A DNA stretch of 58,076 bases. Source: an uncultured Flavobacteriaceae bacterium. Lineage in GTDB: Bacteria; Bacteroidota; Bacteroidia; Flavobacteriales; Flavobacteriaceae. Made by a program: the position numbers and the translations under genes. Positions 26,299 to 36,168 of the stretch are shown here, one piece after another (within the stretch, counting starts at the first letter, position 1; each line of letters opens with the position of its first letter). Under the pieces are notes generated by a model. It was not told the origin of the DNA and did not search any database. It saw only the letters and a program-made list of their open reading frames with translations. The stretch is from assembly GCA_913062575.1 (NCBI GenBank), contig CAJXVT010000010.1, positions 1-58,076 on the forward strand, in the 5' to 3' direction.

Positions 26299-27739
26299 AC
26301 TTTAATACAAGTTGATTAATTTCTGCTGAAATATTCAATTTAAAGACTACAAATAAATAGCAAATAATAATAATTGCGCTTTTTACCACAATGTTTACTA
26401 ACGGGTGAAAATCAAAATTTAAAAAAGAAAATACCCCGTAAAAAACTACAATAAGTAAAACCATTAAGAAAGACTTATTTGTAAAAGGCAATAAGTTGAA
26501 TTTGTATTTTACATACCATAATTTTATCGTGTTAAAAAACAGAATAACTAACAACGTTGATAATGCTGCCCCATTCATTCCATACACATCAATCAACCAA
26601 ATATTAAGATAGGTCACTGAAAGAGCCATTGCAATTCCGTAAGGCAACAACACCTTATAGTATTTTGAATTGGAGATAATTGCACCATTGTTTCCTAAAA
26701 ACATGGTATATAATTTTGCTATAGAAATCATTAATACAATAAACACACCTCCAGAATATTTATTAGGCAGTAGCGTATATAATTCGGTGATATTTAGGTT
26801 TATTAACAAGAAAAACAATCCACAGATTAACAATAGGTTGATTGAGCTTTTTTTGTATAAACTCTTCAATTCATCAGTATTTCCTTCTTGAATTGCTTTT
26901 GATGTTAAAGGCTGTAAAATTTGACTCATTGCTCTACCTGGCGCCTCAATAACTGATGCAATAAACACACCTACCGTATAATATGCTGTCAACTCAATTG
27001 CCGCTTTTTGAGGCAACATCACTTTATCAATATCTAACAATATTGCTCCTGCAGAGCCCGCTAATATGATGTAAAATGAATATTTTAAAATCTCACCGAA
27101 ATTATCTGGGAGTTTTAATGTGAATTTTGGTGTATATAATTTAAAAGCATACCACATCATAAGCAACATTCGCAAAAAGTACGATGCAGTCATCAGCCAA
27201 ATAAATTGCTGAACATTAATAACTTCTAACCAAATCAACCCTAATAATATCATGGTTGAAATTCTATGATACAACTCTTTTATTCCGTTTCCAAAAACCG
27301 ATTGCAGTTGCACTTTAGACCAAGCATAGAAAATTTCAAAATAAGCAGTTGCAATTGCCACTAAATAAATAACATAAGTGTAGTCTTTTATCATGCTATT
27401 TTCTGATGCTAAAAAACTACTAATCTGTTCGTAAAATACATTCCCAAAAAAACCAATTGGTACCGCAATAAATAATGGCAACAGTATCGCTGAAGACAAA
27501 AATTTATCTCGTTCTGATTTTGTTTTATAGGATGCGAAAAATTTGACAATTGTATATTGAATTCCAAATGCCGTCAATGGCATTAATAAGTTTGCTGCAG
27601 ATAATAAAAAGACAACCAACCCATAATAGGTATCAGTTAAAAACTGTGTATATAAAAACAAAGTGTTGATTCCTCCAATAGCGAAAGCTACAAAGATAAT
27701 AATGGTGTTTCTAGACGATTGTTTTAATACAATTCCCAA
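26279..27739 (-). CDS. Polysaccharide flippase (Wzx/MATE-like)
   Basis: A 486-residue inner-membrane protein with about 12-14 hydrophobic segments across its length, and the usual N-terminal pattern of oligosaccharide flippases (IIIFVAFAIGGINTLFLYTQFL, YGLVVFLLSAANLLMPLTAFGIQYTIVKFF). It would move lipid-linked glycan units across the inner membrane. The start is TTG at 27739, only 3 nt after the wecB stop; no ATG is available closer. It is the last gene of the four-gene polysaccharide operon and overlaps the convergent DUF6122 gene by 20 nt. Confidence 0.85.
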   Translation of the reverse strand: MGIVLKQSSRNTIIIFVAFAIGGINTLFLYTQFLTDTYYGLVVFLLSAANLLMPLTAFGIQYTIVKFFASYKTKSERDKFLSSAILLPLFIAVPIGFFGNVFYEQISSFLASENSMIKDYTYVIYLVAIATAYFEIFYAWSKVQLQSVFGNGIKELYHRISTMILLGLIWLEVINVQQFIWLMTASYFLRMLLMMWYAFKLYTPKFTLKLPDNFGEILKYSFYIILAGSAGAILLDIDKVMLPQKAAIELTAYYTVGVFIASVIEAPGRAMSQILQPLTSKAIQEGNTDELKSLYKKSSINLLLICGLFFLLINLNITELYTLLPNKYSGGVFIVLMISIAKLYTMFLGNNGAIISNSKYYKVLLPYGIAMALSVTYLNIWLIDVYGMNGAALSTLLVILFFNTIKLWYVKYKFNLLPFTNKSFLMVLLIVVFYGVFSFLNFDFHPLVNIVVKSAIIIICYLFVVFKLNISAEINQLVLKFTKGNQ

Positions 27740-27742
27740 TGA

Positions 27743-28828
27743 TTACTTATTTAATAATGCTATAATTGATTTATGAATGCTCTCTCCAACCCGATTACCA
27801 TAGAGTTCTCTACTGAAATCTGAGTTTTTATTTTTAAACTGATTAAATGAAGCTACAATTTTAGAAGTACTAGCTCCCACAATTTCAGCAAAGCCATTTT
27901 CAACCAATTCAATCCATTCTGTTTCTTCTCTTACAATTACACAATGTTTTTTATTAAAAAACGCTTCTTTTTGCAATCCACCACTATCAGAAATCACCAT
28001 TTTACAGTTCTTCAATAACTCTAACATAGAAAAATATCCAACAGGATCAATACATTTAATAGTAGTTTCTATATGATATTTCTTTACTATTTTTTTAGTT
28101 CTTGGATGGATTGGTAATACCACTTCACAATCTGAATGAATTTCTTCTAAAGCTTTAAATATAGATTTCAATTTCTCAATATCATCTGTGTTTTCTTGTC
28201 GATGAATCGTTGCTAGCACAAAATTACCAACCTCTAAATTCAAATCTGAGATAATGGACGATCTTTCTGATGAAGTCTCACTATAATACGCAACGGCATC
28301 CTTCATAATATCACCATTCTTTTCAATCTGAATTGGCAGGTGATCAAAACCTTCTTTAGATAAATTCTGTATCGCAGCATCAGTAGGACAGCACAATAAA
28401 TCAGAGATTCTATCGGTTATGATTCTGTTTACTTCTTCCGGCATTTTCATGTTAAAAGAACGCAGCCCTGCTTCTATATGCACTATTTTAATATGCAGTT
28501 TTTTTGCTGCTAATGAACCTGCAATTGTTGAGTTTGTATCTCCGTAAACAACTACAGCATCTGGTTTCTCTTTAATTAAAATTGCTTCAATTCTCTCCAA
28601 CATTTGTCCTGTCATTGCCCCATGACCTAAGCTATTAATTTCTAAATTATATGCTGGAGTTGGAATTTCCATTTCGCCAAAGAAAACAGTGCTCATATTC
28701 GCATCAAAATGCTGCCCTGTATGCACAATTATTTCTTCAATCTCATTGTGTTCTTTTATGACTCTGCTCAAAACAGCTGCTTTCACAAATTGAGGACGAG
28801 CTCCTAAAACTGTAACTATTTTTTTCAT
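27743..28828 (-). CDS. wecB: UDP-N-acetylglucosamine 2-epimerase (non-hydrolysing)
   Basis: A 361-residue GT-B-fold epimerase that interconverts UDP-GlcNAc and UDP-ManNAc, a precursor for surface glycans. Family marks are the N-terminus VLGARPQFVKAA, HTGQHFD, VYGDTNSTIAGSLAA, HIEAGLRSFNMKMPEEVNR (residues about 118-136), and ISDSGGLQKEAFF near residue 284. It lies between a glycosyltransferase and the flippase, so ManNAc or a derivative is likely part of the exported polysaccharide. Confidence 0.94.
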   Translation of the reverse strand: MKKIVTVLGARPQFVKAAVLSRVIKEHNEIEEIIVHTGQHFDANMSTVFFGEMEIPTPAYNLEINSLGHGAMTGQMLERIEAILIKEKPDAVVVYGDTNSTIAGSLAAKKLHIKIVHIEAGLRSFNMKMPEEVNRIITDRISDLLCCPTDAAIQNLSKEGFDHLPIQIEKNGDIMKDAVAYYSETSSERSSIISDLNLEVGNFVLATIHRQENTDDIEKLKSIFKALEEIHSDCEVVLPIHPRTKKIVKKYHIETTIKCIDPVGYFSMLELLKNCKMVISDSGGLQKEAFFNKKHCVIVREETEWIELVENGFAEIVGASTSKIVASFNQFKNKNSDFSRELYGNRVGESIHKSIIALLNK

Positions 28829-28835
28829 TACTACT

Positions 28836-30110
28836 TTACGAAATGGTTTCTTTTAGTATTGTTGACAATTTATGTGTCAGATTTTTTCTATGGTATTTTT
28901 CTATATTTTTTGAGTCTACAGACAAACTCTTGTTCTTATACGCTTTGTACAAACTCAATAATTCAGATTTCATCTTTTCTACATCTTCAAAATCAACAAT
29001 AGTTCCTGAATTTGTTTCACTAATAATCTCGGCTAAATCCCCATCAACTGGCCCGATAGCTAAGATAGGACGTTTTGCCTGTAAATATTCAAATATTTTC
29101 CCTGTAATAATTCCTTTTGCGCTTTTAACATTATTAACTGCCAACAACAATACTTGTGTCTTTTCTTGAAACTTTTTTACTTCTTGATGAGAAACATATC
29201 CTACATAATCTATATTCTTAAGAGCAAATTCTTTAATGCTCTTTTCTACTTCTGATGCTACTTTACCAACAATTTGAACTTGATAATCTGCAGTAAATTC
29301 TTCATTGTCTCTAGAAATTTCTGAGATCGCTTTCCAAAAAGAAATTGGATTTCTATCAGCATTCATTAATCCTACATGTGTGATTGTAAATTTTGAGTCT
29401 AATACTATATTCCCTTCACTTATCGCATCATCAAAACCATTTGTTACTACATGCACCGTTTTAGAATATCTATTAAACTTCTCTTTCATGGTGTTTCCAA
29501 CAACTAAAACAGCATCCGATTTCTCCAAAACCTCTCGTTCTAATTTATGATGAACATGAATTGACTTCTTTGTTAATGGCAATTGCTCAAAATAGTCGAT
29601 TTCTGTCCACGGATCTCTAAAGTCAGAAATCCATTTTATTCCTAGTCTCTTTTTTAATTCCAAACCAATTAAATGCAAACTATGTGGTGGTCCAGATGTT
29701 ACTATCACATCAACTATGTTTTCTGACAGGTACTCATCCAAATAACTAACGGATGGTTTTACCCAATATTTACGAGCATCTGGAATGAAATAATTAGCTC
29801 TTATATATTGTAAAACTCCACCTAAAAAACTTGGATTTGGATTTAGGAATCCTGCTGACTGTTGTGCTTTTTTCTTTTTAAAAATAGACAAGAGATTATT
29901 TGGCTCCCAAATTGGCTGTTTTAAAATGATTGTACCATCTGGAATTTCAGCTTCTAAAGATGCATCTGTAATTGGGTATTTAGAATTCTCAACAGTATAG
30001 ACAATTGGTTCAATTCCGAATTCTTGTAAATACTTTACAAACTTCAACCAACGTTGCACTCCAGAACCTCCGGCCGGCGGCCAATAATATGTTACAATAA
30101 GTACTTTCAA
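28836..30110 (-). CDS. Glycosyltransferase, GT4-like
   Basis: A 424-residue GT-B glycosyltransferase of the kind found in flavobacterial capsule or exopolysaccharide clusters. The N-terminus VTYYWPPAGGSGVQRWLKF is the glycine-rich acceptor-side loop, and the C-terminal donor domain includes GLMNADRNP, GYVSHQEVKKF and GKIFEYLQAKRPILAIGP, where the Glu of the E-x7-E-like region binds the sugar nucleotide. The start codon overlaps the preceding glycosyltransferase by 4 nt (ATGA), so the pair is translationally coupled. Donor and acceptor sugars are not predictable. Confidence 0.88.
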   Translation of the reverse strand: MKVLIVTYYWPPAGGSGVQRWLKFVKYLQEFGIEPIVYTVENSKYPITDASLEAEIPDGTIILKQPIWEPNNLLSIFKKKKAQQSAGFLNPNPSFLGGVLQYIRANYFIPDARKYWVKPSVSYLDEYLSENIVDVIVTSGPPHSLHLIGLELKKRLGIKWISDFRDPWTEIDYFEQLPLTKKSIHVHHKLEREVLEKSDAVLVVGNTMKEKFNRYSKTVHVVTNGFDDAISEGNIVLDSKFTITHVGLMNADRNPISFWKAISEISRDNEEFTADYQVQIVGKVASEVEKSIKEFALKNIDYVGYVSHQEVKKFQEKTQVLLLAVNNVKSAKGIITGKIFEYLQAKRPILAIGPVDGDLAEIISETNSGTIVDFEDVEKMKSELLSLYKAYKNKSLSVDSKNIEKYHRKNLTHKLSTILKETIS

Positions 30111-31297
30111 GTCTTTAAGTTATCGTATAAATGTACTAAGTTTTTTGATGTTTGTTCCCAACAAAACTCTGTTTCTACAAAATGCTTTCCGTTTTTACCA
30201 AGTTCTGCACTTAGCTTTTTATTAGTATAAAGAGTTAGCACTTTTTCGGTAAAGTCTTCAGTGTCTTTTTCTGTATGCACTAAACCAGATTGTACTCTTT
30301 CTACCATTTTTTTTTGTGCAATTGCATCACTGACTAATAGTGGCTTGGCAAAACTCATATATTGAAACACTTTATTTGCATACGCAACATCATGCTGTTT
30401 ATTTCTGTGCAATGGAGAAATACAAATAGCGCTCGCTTTTATATATGATGGAAATAATTTTACATTTTGCCATCCTTCAAAATCAACAAACTTCTCTATT
30501 CCCAACTCTATCACTTCTTTTTTTAATAATGTATCTGTTGTATTAGAACCGACAATCACCAATTTTATATTTTTAATATGTTTTGAGATTTCTTTAATAG
30601 ATCTGATAGCGGTCTGTAATCCTCTTCTTATATGTGTATCTCCAACATACAGAATTACATACTCTTCCTTGTATCTATTGATAATATTCTCATCGATTAC
30701 AGCCTCACTATAAAACGACTTTCGAATTGTATTTGGAACTAAAACTATTTTCTGTAAATCGATATGAGTTCTTTCTACAACTTCATCAATAAATTCTTGT
30801 GAAACAGTAATCACCTTTGTTGATTTTTCTATAAAACTTTCTTCTTTTTGCTTCCATTTTTTTGGAGATATGATATACTTACCAGGGAATTTCTGTAGGT
30901 GTGGATACAACTTCATTACTTCTGGCATATTATCATGTAAATCCAAAATTGTAGGCAATTTAAACGTTCTATTTGCTTTAAAAACTGCTTCAGCAATTCT
31001 TATATCATGAATATGAATAGCTTCAATTTTATTTTTATGTAAAAAATGATGAATTTTCTTCTTCATTAATACCGTATAAAAAGGAACTGTATACGCTAGA
31101 GCAGATAATTTATATTCTAGCTTATTAGAAGTATATCTTATAACTTGAATTTTATTAATCAACTCTTTTGGGGGTTGATTAGAATAACTCAGACAAAACA
31201 AAAAAACTTCGTGCCCTGCTTTTATCAACTCAATAGCCTCGTTTTCCACTCTAGGATCTGGTGGAAAAACTTTATCTAAGATCATTCCTATTCTCAT
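30107..31297 (-). CDS. Glycosyltransferase family 4 protein
   Basis: A 396-residue GT4-type transferase: N-terminal domain starting MRIGMILDKVFPPDPRVENEA, then ILDLHDNMPEVM, and the donor domain with YVGDTHIRRGLQTAIRS, DFEGWQNVKLFPSYIKAS and KVFQYMSFAKPLLVSDA. The Glu-rich nucleotide-sugar motif of typical GT4 enzymes (E-x7-E) is partly degenerate here. It is the promoter-proximal gene of the polysaccharide operon, with a -7 box TAGATTTG at 31333-31326 upstream. Confidence 0.9.
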   Translation of the reverse strand: MRIGMILDKVFPPDPRVENEAIELIKAGHEVFLFCLSYSNQPPKELINKIQVIRYTSNKLEYKLSALAYTVPFYTVLMKKKIHHFLHKNKIEAIHIHDIRIAEAVFKANRTFKLPTILDLHDNMPEVMKLYPHLQKFPGKYIISPKKWKQKEESFIEKSTKVITVSQEFIDEVVERTHIDLQKIVLVPNTIRKSFYSEAVIDENIINRYKEEYVILYVGDTHIRRGLQTAIRSIKEISKHIKNIKLVIVGSNTTDTLLKKEVIELGIEKFVDFEGWQNVKLFPSYIKASAICISPLHRNKQHDVAYANKVFQYMSFAKPLLVSDAIAQKKMVERVQSGLVHTEKDTEDFTEKVLTLYTNKKLSAELGKNGKHFVETEFCWEQTSKNLVHLYDNLKT

Positions 31298-31325
31298 AAT
31301 GCTATCAAACTATCTAATAAAAAAT

Positions 31326-31333
31326 CAAATCTA
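31326..31333 (-). promoter_or_regulatory. -7 element of the polysaccharide operon
   Basis: The minus strand reads TAGATTTG, an exact TAnnTTTG match, 29 nt before the first glycosyltransferase start. No TTTG was found at the standard -33 distance. Confidence 0.45.
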
Positions 31334-31376
31334 TGCAATACTTATTATTTAAGCACATGAATTTAAAACAAAAAAC

Positions 31377-31407
31377 AAAAAAAGGAGGACAAATGCCCTC
31401 CTTTTTT
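31377..31407. terminator. Orphan bidirectional terminator between divergent genes
   Basis: Stem GGAGG/CCTCC (31384-31388 with 31397-31401) extended by six A-T pairs on each side, loop ACAAATGC, with a T run on whichever strand is read. It is not downstream of any recognised gene: genes on both sides point away from it. It may insulate the two divergent promoters or end an unannotated small RNA. Confidence 0.7.
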
Positions 31408-31628
31408 CAATCCTTTTTCATTATTCCTTTTATTAGATAAAAGACTTTTTCATAGCAACAAATTCTAAAATTAGCAATTCAAAAAAGTTTTATATGTAAA
31501 TGTATCACCTATTTACTGCCCAAGAAAGTTAAGTATGCTTCTTTTTATGAAAAGCATATTTAAAAACACCTAACTACCTGATTACCACATTGTTGTTGGT
31601 TAGTGAAAAATGCTAAAATAAAAACATG

Positions 31629-31635
31629 TACTTTG
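31629..31635 (+). promoter_or_regulatory. -7-like box of the TPR-AraC gene
   Basis: TACTTTG resembles TAnnTTTG with one base missing. Because it overlaps the first in-frame ATG (31626), transcription from it would only allow the ATG at 31668 as the start, which also begins a good signal peptide. Confidence 0.35.
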
Positions 31636-31667
31636 CACTAACTAAGCAAGAAAACAGATTTTCAGAC

Positions 31668-33362
31668 ATGAAGTTAAAGTTATTATTTTTTATTATTTCT
31701 TTTATTTTTTTAGGGGTATCTATTGAAGCTCAAAAGAAAAAAAACGACTCAATTATTCTAAAAGATATTGATTACTATAGAGCTACAAATTTACATATTG
31801 ATAGCCTGCTTCTGATGTCAAAGAAAATGCAAAAATCTTTAGACCCCTGTATAAAACTAAAAGGGTATAGTGTAGAATCTAATATGTATTATAAAATTGG
31901 GGATTATAAAGAAGCTGAAGTCTTAGCTTTGCAGATTTTAGATTCTTTAAAAACACCCAAAACACCTTGTGAAAGAATAACAAAATTTAATCTTTTGGGA
32001 AGACTCTTTTGGGTAAAAAAGAATACCAACAGATATAATGAAGCTTTAAAATACTCAAGACTAAAGAGAAAATTATCTAAATATTTACCGAATGAAGGTG
32101 TCAAATATCATATTCGAGAATTATCAAATGCTTCAAATATTGCTTTGATAAAAGACATTCTTGGGTTTAATGATGAAGCAATAGAAATACTTCAATCTGC
32201 ATTGGATAACTTTGACGAGTCAAAATTCACTCTCACCAGAAAAGAAAAATATACAATTACACTACAAAAAAGTAGCTCTTATAATATTTTAGGAGACGCT
32301 TACCTTAATAAAGGCACAAGCTCTATTACAGATCAAAATTTAGATTCTGCTTTTGTATATTATAAAAAAGCATATACTGAAGCGAAAAAATTTGACCCAC
32401 CACATAAAAATTCAAAACCTTTCTACAATCTAAATAGAGTAAAAGTATTGATTAAACAGAACTGCTATCAAAAAGCACTCGATCTATTGAATACTTTTAC
32501 TTTAAAAGAAAAAAACTTTACAATAAAAGATTATACATTCTATAAATCAATTGTTCATCATAATTTACACAATACTGACTCTACTTTATACTTTAGTGAT
32601 TTATATATCAATGATCATAAAATTACTCCAAGCACTAAAAAAAATAGAATTTTCATCTATGATATACTTTCGAAAGAATATCATAACATACATAAAGCTG
32701 ACAGCTCCTATAAATACTCTGAGCTAGTTTTAAAAGGAATTAATGAGCTTGATAGCAGTATTTTAAAAACGGGTAAATCTCATTATCTATATGATTTTGA
32801 AAAAATTAAAGAAGAAAACAACTCTTCAATCAATAAAGCCAATGACAAACAGGTTAAACTTTACCTTTTATTTAGCACGATAGTTCTTACTTTAGGATTC
32901 TTTATCTATTCTCTAAGAAAAAGAAGAAAAAAACTAGAAACTAAATTTGTTAATATTGATGCTAAAGAAAGCTCAATTAAGACTAAAAAGCAAGATTATA
33001 ATATCGATGAGAAGCTTGAAAAAAGAATACTAAAAGAATTGAGTGAATTAGAAAAATCCACATTGTTTTTGGATGCTAATTTTAGCATTATTGATTTAGC
33101 TAAGAAAATGGAAACCAACACTTCTTATTTGTCTTTTATAATCAATAAAAATAAAAACACAACTTTTAAGCACTATTTACTTGAGCTAAGAATTAACTAC
33201 TTAACACATAAATTAGCTACAGAAAAAAAATACAGAAAATATACGATTCAATCTTTAGGTGAAGAAATCGGTTATACAAATGCTTCAGCTTTTACAAGAG
33301 CTTTTAAAAAACAAATGAAGTGTACTCCTTCAATATATATCAAAAGCTTAAAAAAGAACTGA
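31668..33362 (+). CDS. TPR-containing AraC-type transcriptional regulator, membrane anchored
   Basis: From the ATG at 31668 this is a 564-residue protein. It has a signal peptide (LLFFIISFIFLGVSIEAQ), a periplasmic TPR-like helical region (about 20-385), one transmembrane helix (LYLLFSTIVLTLGFFIYSL, about 397-416), a short basic linker (RKRRKK), and a cytoplasmic AraC-type double helix-turn-helix (about 460-564; FSIIDLAKKMETNTSYLSFIINK and SLGEEIGYTNASAFTRAFKKQ). This one-protein sensor-regulator layout is common in Flavobacteriia. The frame extends 14 codons upstream to 31626, but the signal peptide supports the later start. It is divergent from the polysaccharide operon and could regulate it; that is inference. 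Confidence 0.85.
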   Translation: MKLKLLFFIISFIFLGVSIEAQKKKNDSIILKDIDYYRATNLHIDSLLLMSKKMQKSLDPCIKLKGYSVESNMYYKIGDYKEAEVLALQILDSLKTPKTPCERITKFNLLGRLFWVKKNTNRYNEALKYSRLKRKLSKYLPNEGVKYHIRELSNASNIALIKDILGFNDEAIEILQSALDNFDESKFTLTRKEKYTITLQKSSSYNILGDAYLNKGTSSITDQNLDSAFVYYKKAYTEAKKFDPPHKNSKPFYNLNRVKVLIKQNCYQKALDLLNTFTLKEKNFTIKDYTFYKSIVHHNLHNTDSTLYFSDLYINDHKITPSTKKNRIFIYDILSKEYHNIHKADSSYKYSELVLKGINELDSSILKTGKSHYLYDFEKIKEENNSSINKANDKQVKLYLLFSTIVLTLGFFIYSLRKRRKKLETKFVNIDAKESSIKTKKQDYNIDEKLEKRILKELSELEKSTLFLDANFSIIDLAKKMETNTSYLSFIINKNKNTTFKHYLLELRINYLTHKLATEKKYRKYTIQSLGEEIGYTNASAFTRAFKKQMKCTPSIYIKSLKKN

Positions 33363-33364
33363 TC

Positions 33365-35779
33365 TTACTTTTTCCTTTTCTTTTCATAAAAAAACCAACC
33401 TAACGGAATTATCAATAAAAAGAAATAAGATGTTAACGTAATTTTGTTTCCGTTCTTTATAACTGTTGGCTCAAACTTAAACTCAATAGTATGTTTACCT
33501 GAAGGAACTAACATCCCTCTAAGCACATAATTAACTCTATAGTGTGGCGTTAATTTTCCATCTACATATGCATTCCATCCTTCTTTGTAATAGATTTCTG
33601 AAAACACAGCAAATTCTTGTCTTGATGTATTTGATTGGTACTTTAATCGAGTAACATCGTTTTCTATTAGAACAATAGTTGCTAATGAGTCTCTTTTTGT
33701 ATTAAAATTCAGTTTCAAGTCATATTTGCTAATATCAACAACTGCTACCTCTTTTGTTTGCAAACTATCTAACGTTTTCATTTCTTCATCTGCAGAAGTT
33801 ACTGGTTTTATTCTGGTAACAAACCAAGCATTTCCATTGGCATAGGGATTTACTTGCATACCGGTTTTTCCCTGCTGATTTGGAATTATAAAATATTTGG
33901 TATTCAACATATTCAATATTTCCATATTGTTTTTTGCTATCTGATAATCAAACAATTCTTGGTAACGTCCCATTTTAGCAGCATGATAACCTCCAATAGA
34001 ATTGTGGAAATAAGAAGTTCTTCCGTCTTGTAATGGATTTGGCAAGTTTGCCACTCTATAATGACTTTTATCTTTTAAAATCTCTGTATCAATTGCATTT
34101 TTCTGAAAAGGTTTTTCAATGTTCATTGCTCTTTCAAAAGACTCATCATTCACATAATTTAAATCAACAGAAACCAAATCGAACAAAATGATTACTGCAA
34201 ATGCAAGTATTGCTTTCGTTTCGTTTAATTTATTTTTTATAAAGAACCATAAAATTCCAAATGATATAGAGACCAATATCAATGCCCTTAAACTATCATT
34301 AAATAACATTGATTTTCTATCTGAAATCAATGCATCTGTTAATCCTTCAATATTATAATTACTTAATGTTCCATCTCTAAAACCTTCAAAAGCAAATAAA
34401 CTAGATCCAAAAAGCATAAAGAAAATTGATATACCACCAAGAATATAAAAAGATTTCTTCAACGCTAGTTTTTTGTCTTCATCAGAAATTTCTTTAGAAA
34501 AGAACTCTTTTAATGCTAAAATCCCCAACAAAGGAATACATAACTCTGCAATTACTTGGATTGATGAAACCGCTCTAAACTTATTATATAACGGAACATA
34601 ATCTATAAATAAATTAGTTACAAAATCTAAATTCTTTCCCCAACTCAAAATTATTGAAAAGACAACTGCTGCGACTAACCACTTTTTTAAATATCCTTTT
34701 ACAAGAAAAAGACCTAAAAAGAATAGAAATATAATTACAGCTCCAATATATGCTGGTGCCTCTATTATTGTTTGATCTCCCCAATAGGTTAAGGCTTGTT
34801 TTGAAGACTCGTTCGCAGCTTTAGTACCATACTTAGCTTTAACAGCTTTATAAAATTCAGAATCTTTATCTAAACTTTCAATTGTTCCTCCACCCATAAA
34901 TCGTGGAATAAACAAATTCATAGTTTCTGTAATTCCGTAACTATATTCTGTAATATATTCTTTTGATAAACCTTGGGTTACTTTTTTAGGAGAGCCATCG
35001 GCTTCAATTGTCAATTCAGTTTTTCCTCTTGTACTATGACCAGCATATTCTTTCATTGCCATTAGTCGAGAAGAATTAACTCCTAGTCCTAAAACTGAAG
35101 CAAAAATGATAATTGCTATTTGTTTAAAAAATACAGGTGTTGTATTACTTTTTATGGCCTCAATTAATTTTACTATTCCTAAAATTAAAATTACAAATCC
35201 TAAATAGTAGGACATTTGTGGGTGATTTGTATGAATCTCTAATGCCATTGCTAGAGCAGTAACTGTAAAACCCAATAAATACCTTTTCTGAAAAACCCAT
35301 AAAACACCTGCTAACACCATCGGCATATATGCTATTGCATGTGCTTTTGCATTATGACCAGCTCCAAAAATGATAATTAAATAAGTAGAGAACCCAAATG
35401 CTAAGGCTCCTAAAATTGCTAATTTCCATTCAGCATTCAAAGCAATCAGTAATAAAAAGAAACTTAATAGGTATAGAAACACATAATCTGCTGGGCGAGG
35501 CAAAAACCGTAATAAATTATCTAACTTTTTGATATAATCATTCGGATAATAAGCACTTAATTGATAGGCAGGCATTCCACTAAATGCAGCTCCTGTCCAA
35601 TAAGGTTCTTCTCCTTTTTCAGCTCGATAATCATTAATTTCTTTAGACATCCCTATAAATTGAGTAATGTCACTCTGTTTCATTTTTTGCCCTTTTAAAA
35701 TCGGATTAAAATAAATTACAGAAACTATAACAAAGAGTATTACAGCAAATACGTATGGGATTGTGTTCTTTAACTTCAT
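33365..35779 (-). CDS. YfhO family membrane protein
   Basis: An 804-residue integral membrane protein with about 12-13 hydrophobic segments and a large C-terminal extracytoplasmic domain (about 545-775) before a final helix. YfhO proteins are GT-C-fold, putative glycosyl- or modification enzymes of the cell envelope (in Bacillus, lipoteichoic acid glycosylation). The N-terminal loop motif SDITQFIGMSKEI with GEEPYWTGAAFSGMPAYQ is the conserved region holding acidic residues. It ends 2 nt from the convergent TPR-AraC gene. A DUF4834 gene is directly upstream. Confidence 0.88.
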   Translation of the reverse strand: MKLKNTIPYVFAVILFVIVSVIYFNPILKGQKMKQSDITQFIGMSKEINDYRAEKGEEPYWTGAAFSGMPAYQLSAYYPNDYIKKLDNLLRFLPRPADYVFLYLLSFFLLLIALNAEWKLAILGALAFGFSTYLIIIFGAGHNAKAHAIAYMPMVLAGVLWVFQKRYLLGFTVTALAMALEIHTNHPQMSYYLGFVILILGIVKLIEAIKSNTTPVFFKQIAIIIFASVLGLGVNSSRLMAMKEYAGHSTRGKTELTIEADGSPKKVTQGLSKEYITEYSYGITETMNLFIPRFMGGGTIESLDKDSEFYKAVKAKYGTKAANESSKQALTYWGDQTIIEAPAYIGAVIIFLFFLGLFLVKGYLKKWLVAAVVFSIILSWGKNLDFVTNLFIDYVPLYNKFRAVSSIQVIAELCIPLLGILALKEFFSKEISDEDKKLALKKSFYILGGISIFFMLFGSSLFAFEGFRDGTLSNYNIEGLTDALISDRKSMLFNDSLRALILVSISFGILWFFIKNKLNETKAILAFAVIILFDLVSVDLNYVNDESFERAMNIEKPFQKNAIDTEILKDKSHYRVANLPNPLQDGRTSYFHNSIGGYHAAKMGRYQELFDYQIAKNNMEILNMLNTKYFIIPNQQGKTGMQVNPYANGNAWFVTRIKPVTSADEEMKTLDSLQTKEVAVVDISKYDLKLNFNTKRDSLATIVLIENDVTRLKYQSNTSRQEFAVFSEIYYKEGWNAYVDGKLTPHYRVNYVLRGMLVPSGKHTIEFKFEPTVIKNGNKITLTSYFFLLIIPLGWFFYEKKRKK

Positions 35780-35780
35780 A

Positions 35781-36032
35781 TTAGTCTACTTCTTCATAAT
35801 CAACATATTCACCAACAGAATTATTGCCTTGACTTGATTTACTTGGTTTTTTATCAATAACCGTTTTACCAACCTCTACAGTTGGGTCTTGTTGATTTTG
35901 GTGCTGTTGTCTTGCCCTGTCTTGGACTTTATTTATAAACCTCTTTAAAAAGAAAGGAAGTACATATCTCGAAATCATTTTAAATCCATAATAGAAAATT
36001 AAAATAATTAATATCGTTCTTAATAATTGCAT
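35781..36032 (-). CDS. DUF4834 family small membrane protein
   Basis: An 83-residue protein with one N-terminal transmembrane helix (LLRTILIILIFYYGFKMISRYV) and a polar, low-complexity cytoplasmic or periplasmic tail rich in Gln, Lys and Ser (QDRARQQHQNQQDPTVEV). The family is restricted to Bacteroidetes and has no known function. Its stop is 1 nt before the YfhO start, so the two are surely one operon. Confidence 0.75.
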   Translation of the reverse strand: MQLLRTILIILIFYYGFKMISRYVLPFFLKRFINKVQDRARQQHQNQQDPTVEVGKTVIDKKPSKSSQGNNSVGEYVDYEEVD

Positions 36033-36168
36033 TTAGAATAAATTATACTTTTATATATTTCAAAAAATTACTTCAAAAGTAACAATTTGATTGCAACTTT
36101 AACGTTAAGATTATACAAAAAACTTTTTTAAAAGTTTAAAAAAGCATTTTCTTAAATATGACGTGTGA

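Larger units (their letters stand above)
31298..31667. other. 370-nt divergent intergenic region
   Basis: This stretch between the polysaccharide operon and the TPR-AraC gene has no convincing ORF. It holds the minus-strand -7 box (31326-31333), the orphan terminator (31377-31407), a hairpin near 31528-31558 (aagtatgctt / aagcatattt, one G-U pair), a longer-range pairing CACcTAAC / GTTAgTG near 31566-31610, and the plus-strand -7-like box near 31629. The density of stems suggests a structured leader or small RNA, but no promoter for one was found. Confidence 0.5.

Noticed and set aside
31626..31667. Upstream start of the TPR-AraC gene at 31626
   Set aside because: It would add 14 polar residues before a normal signal peptide and overlaps the likely -7 box.
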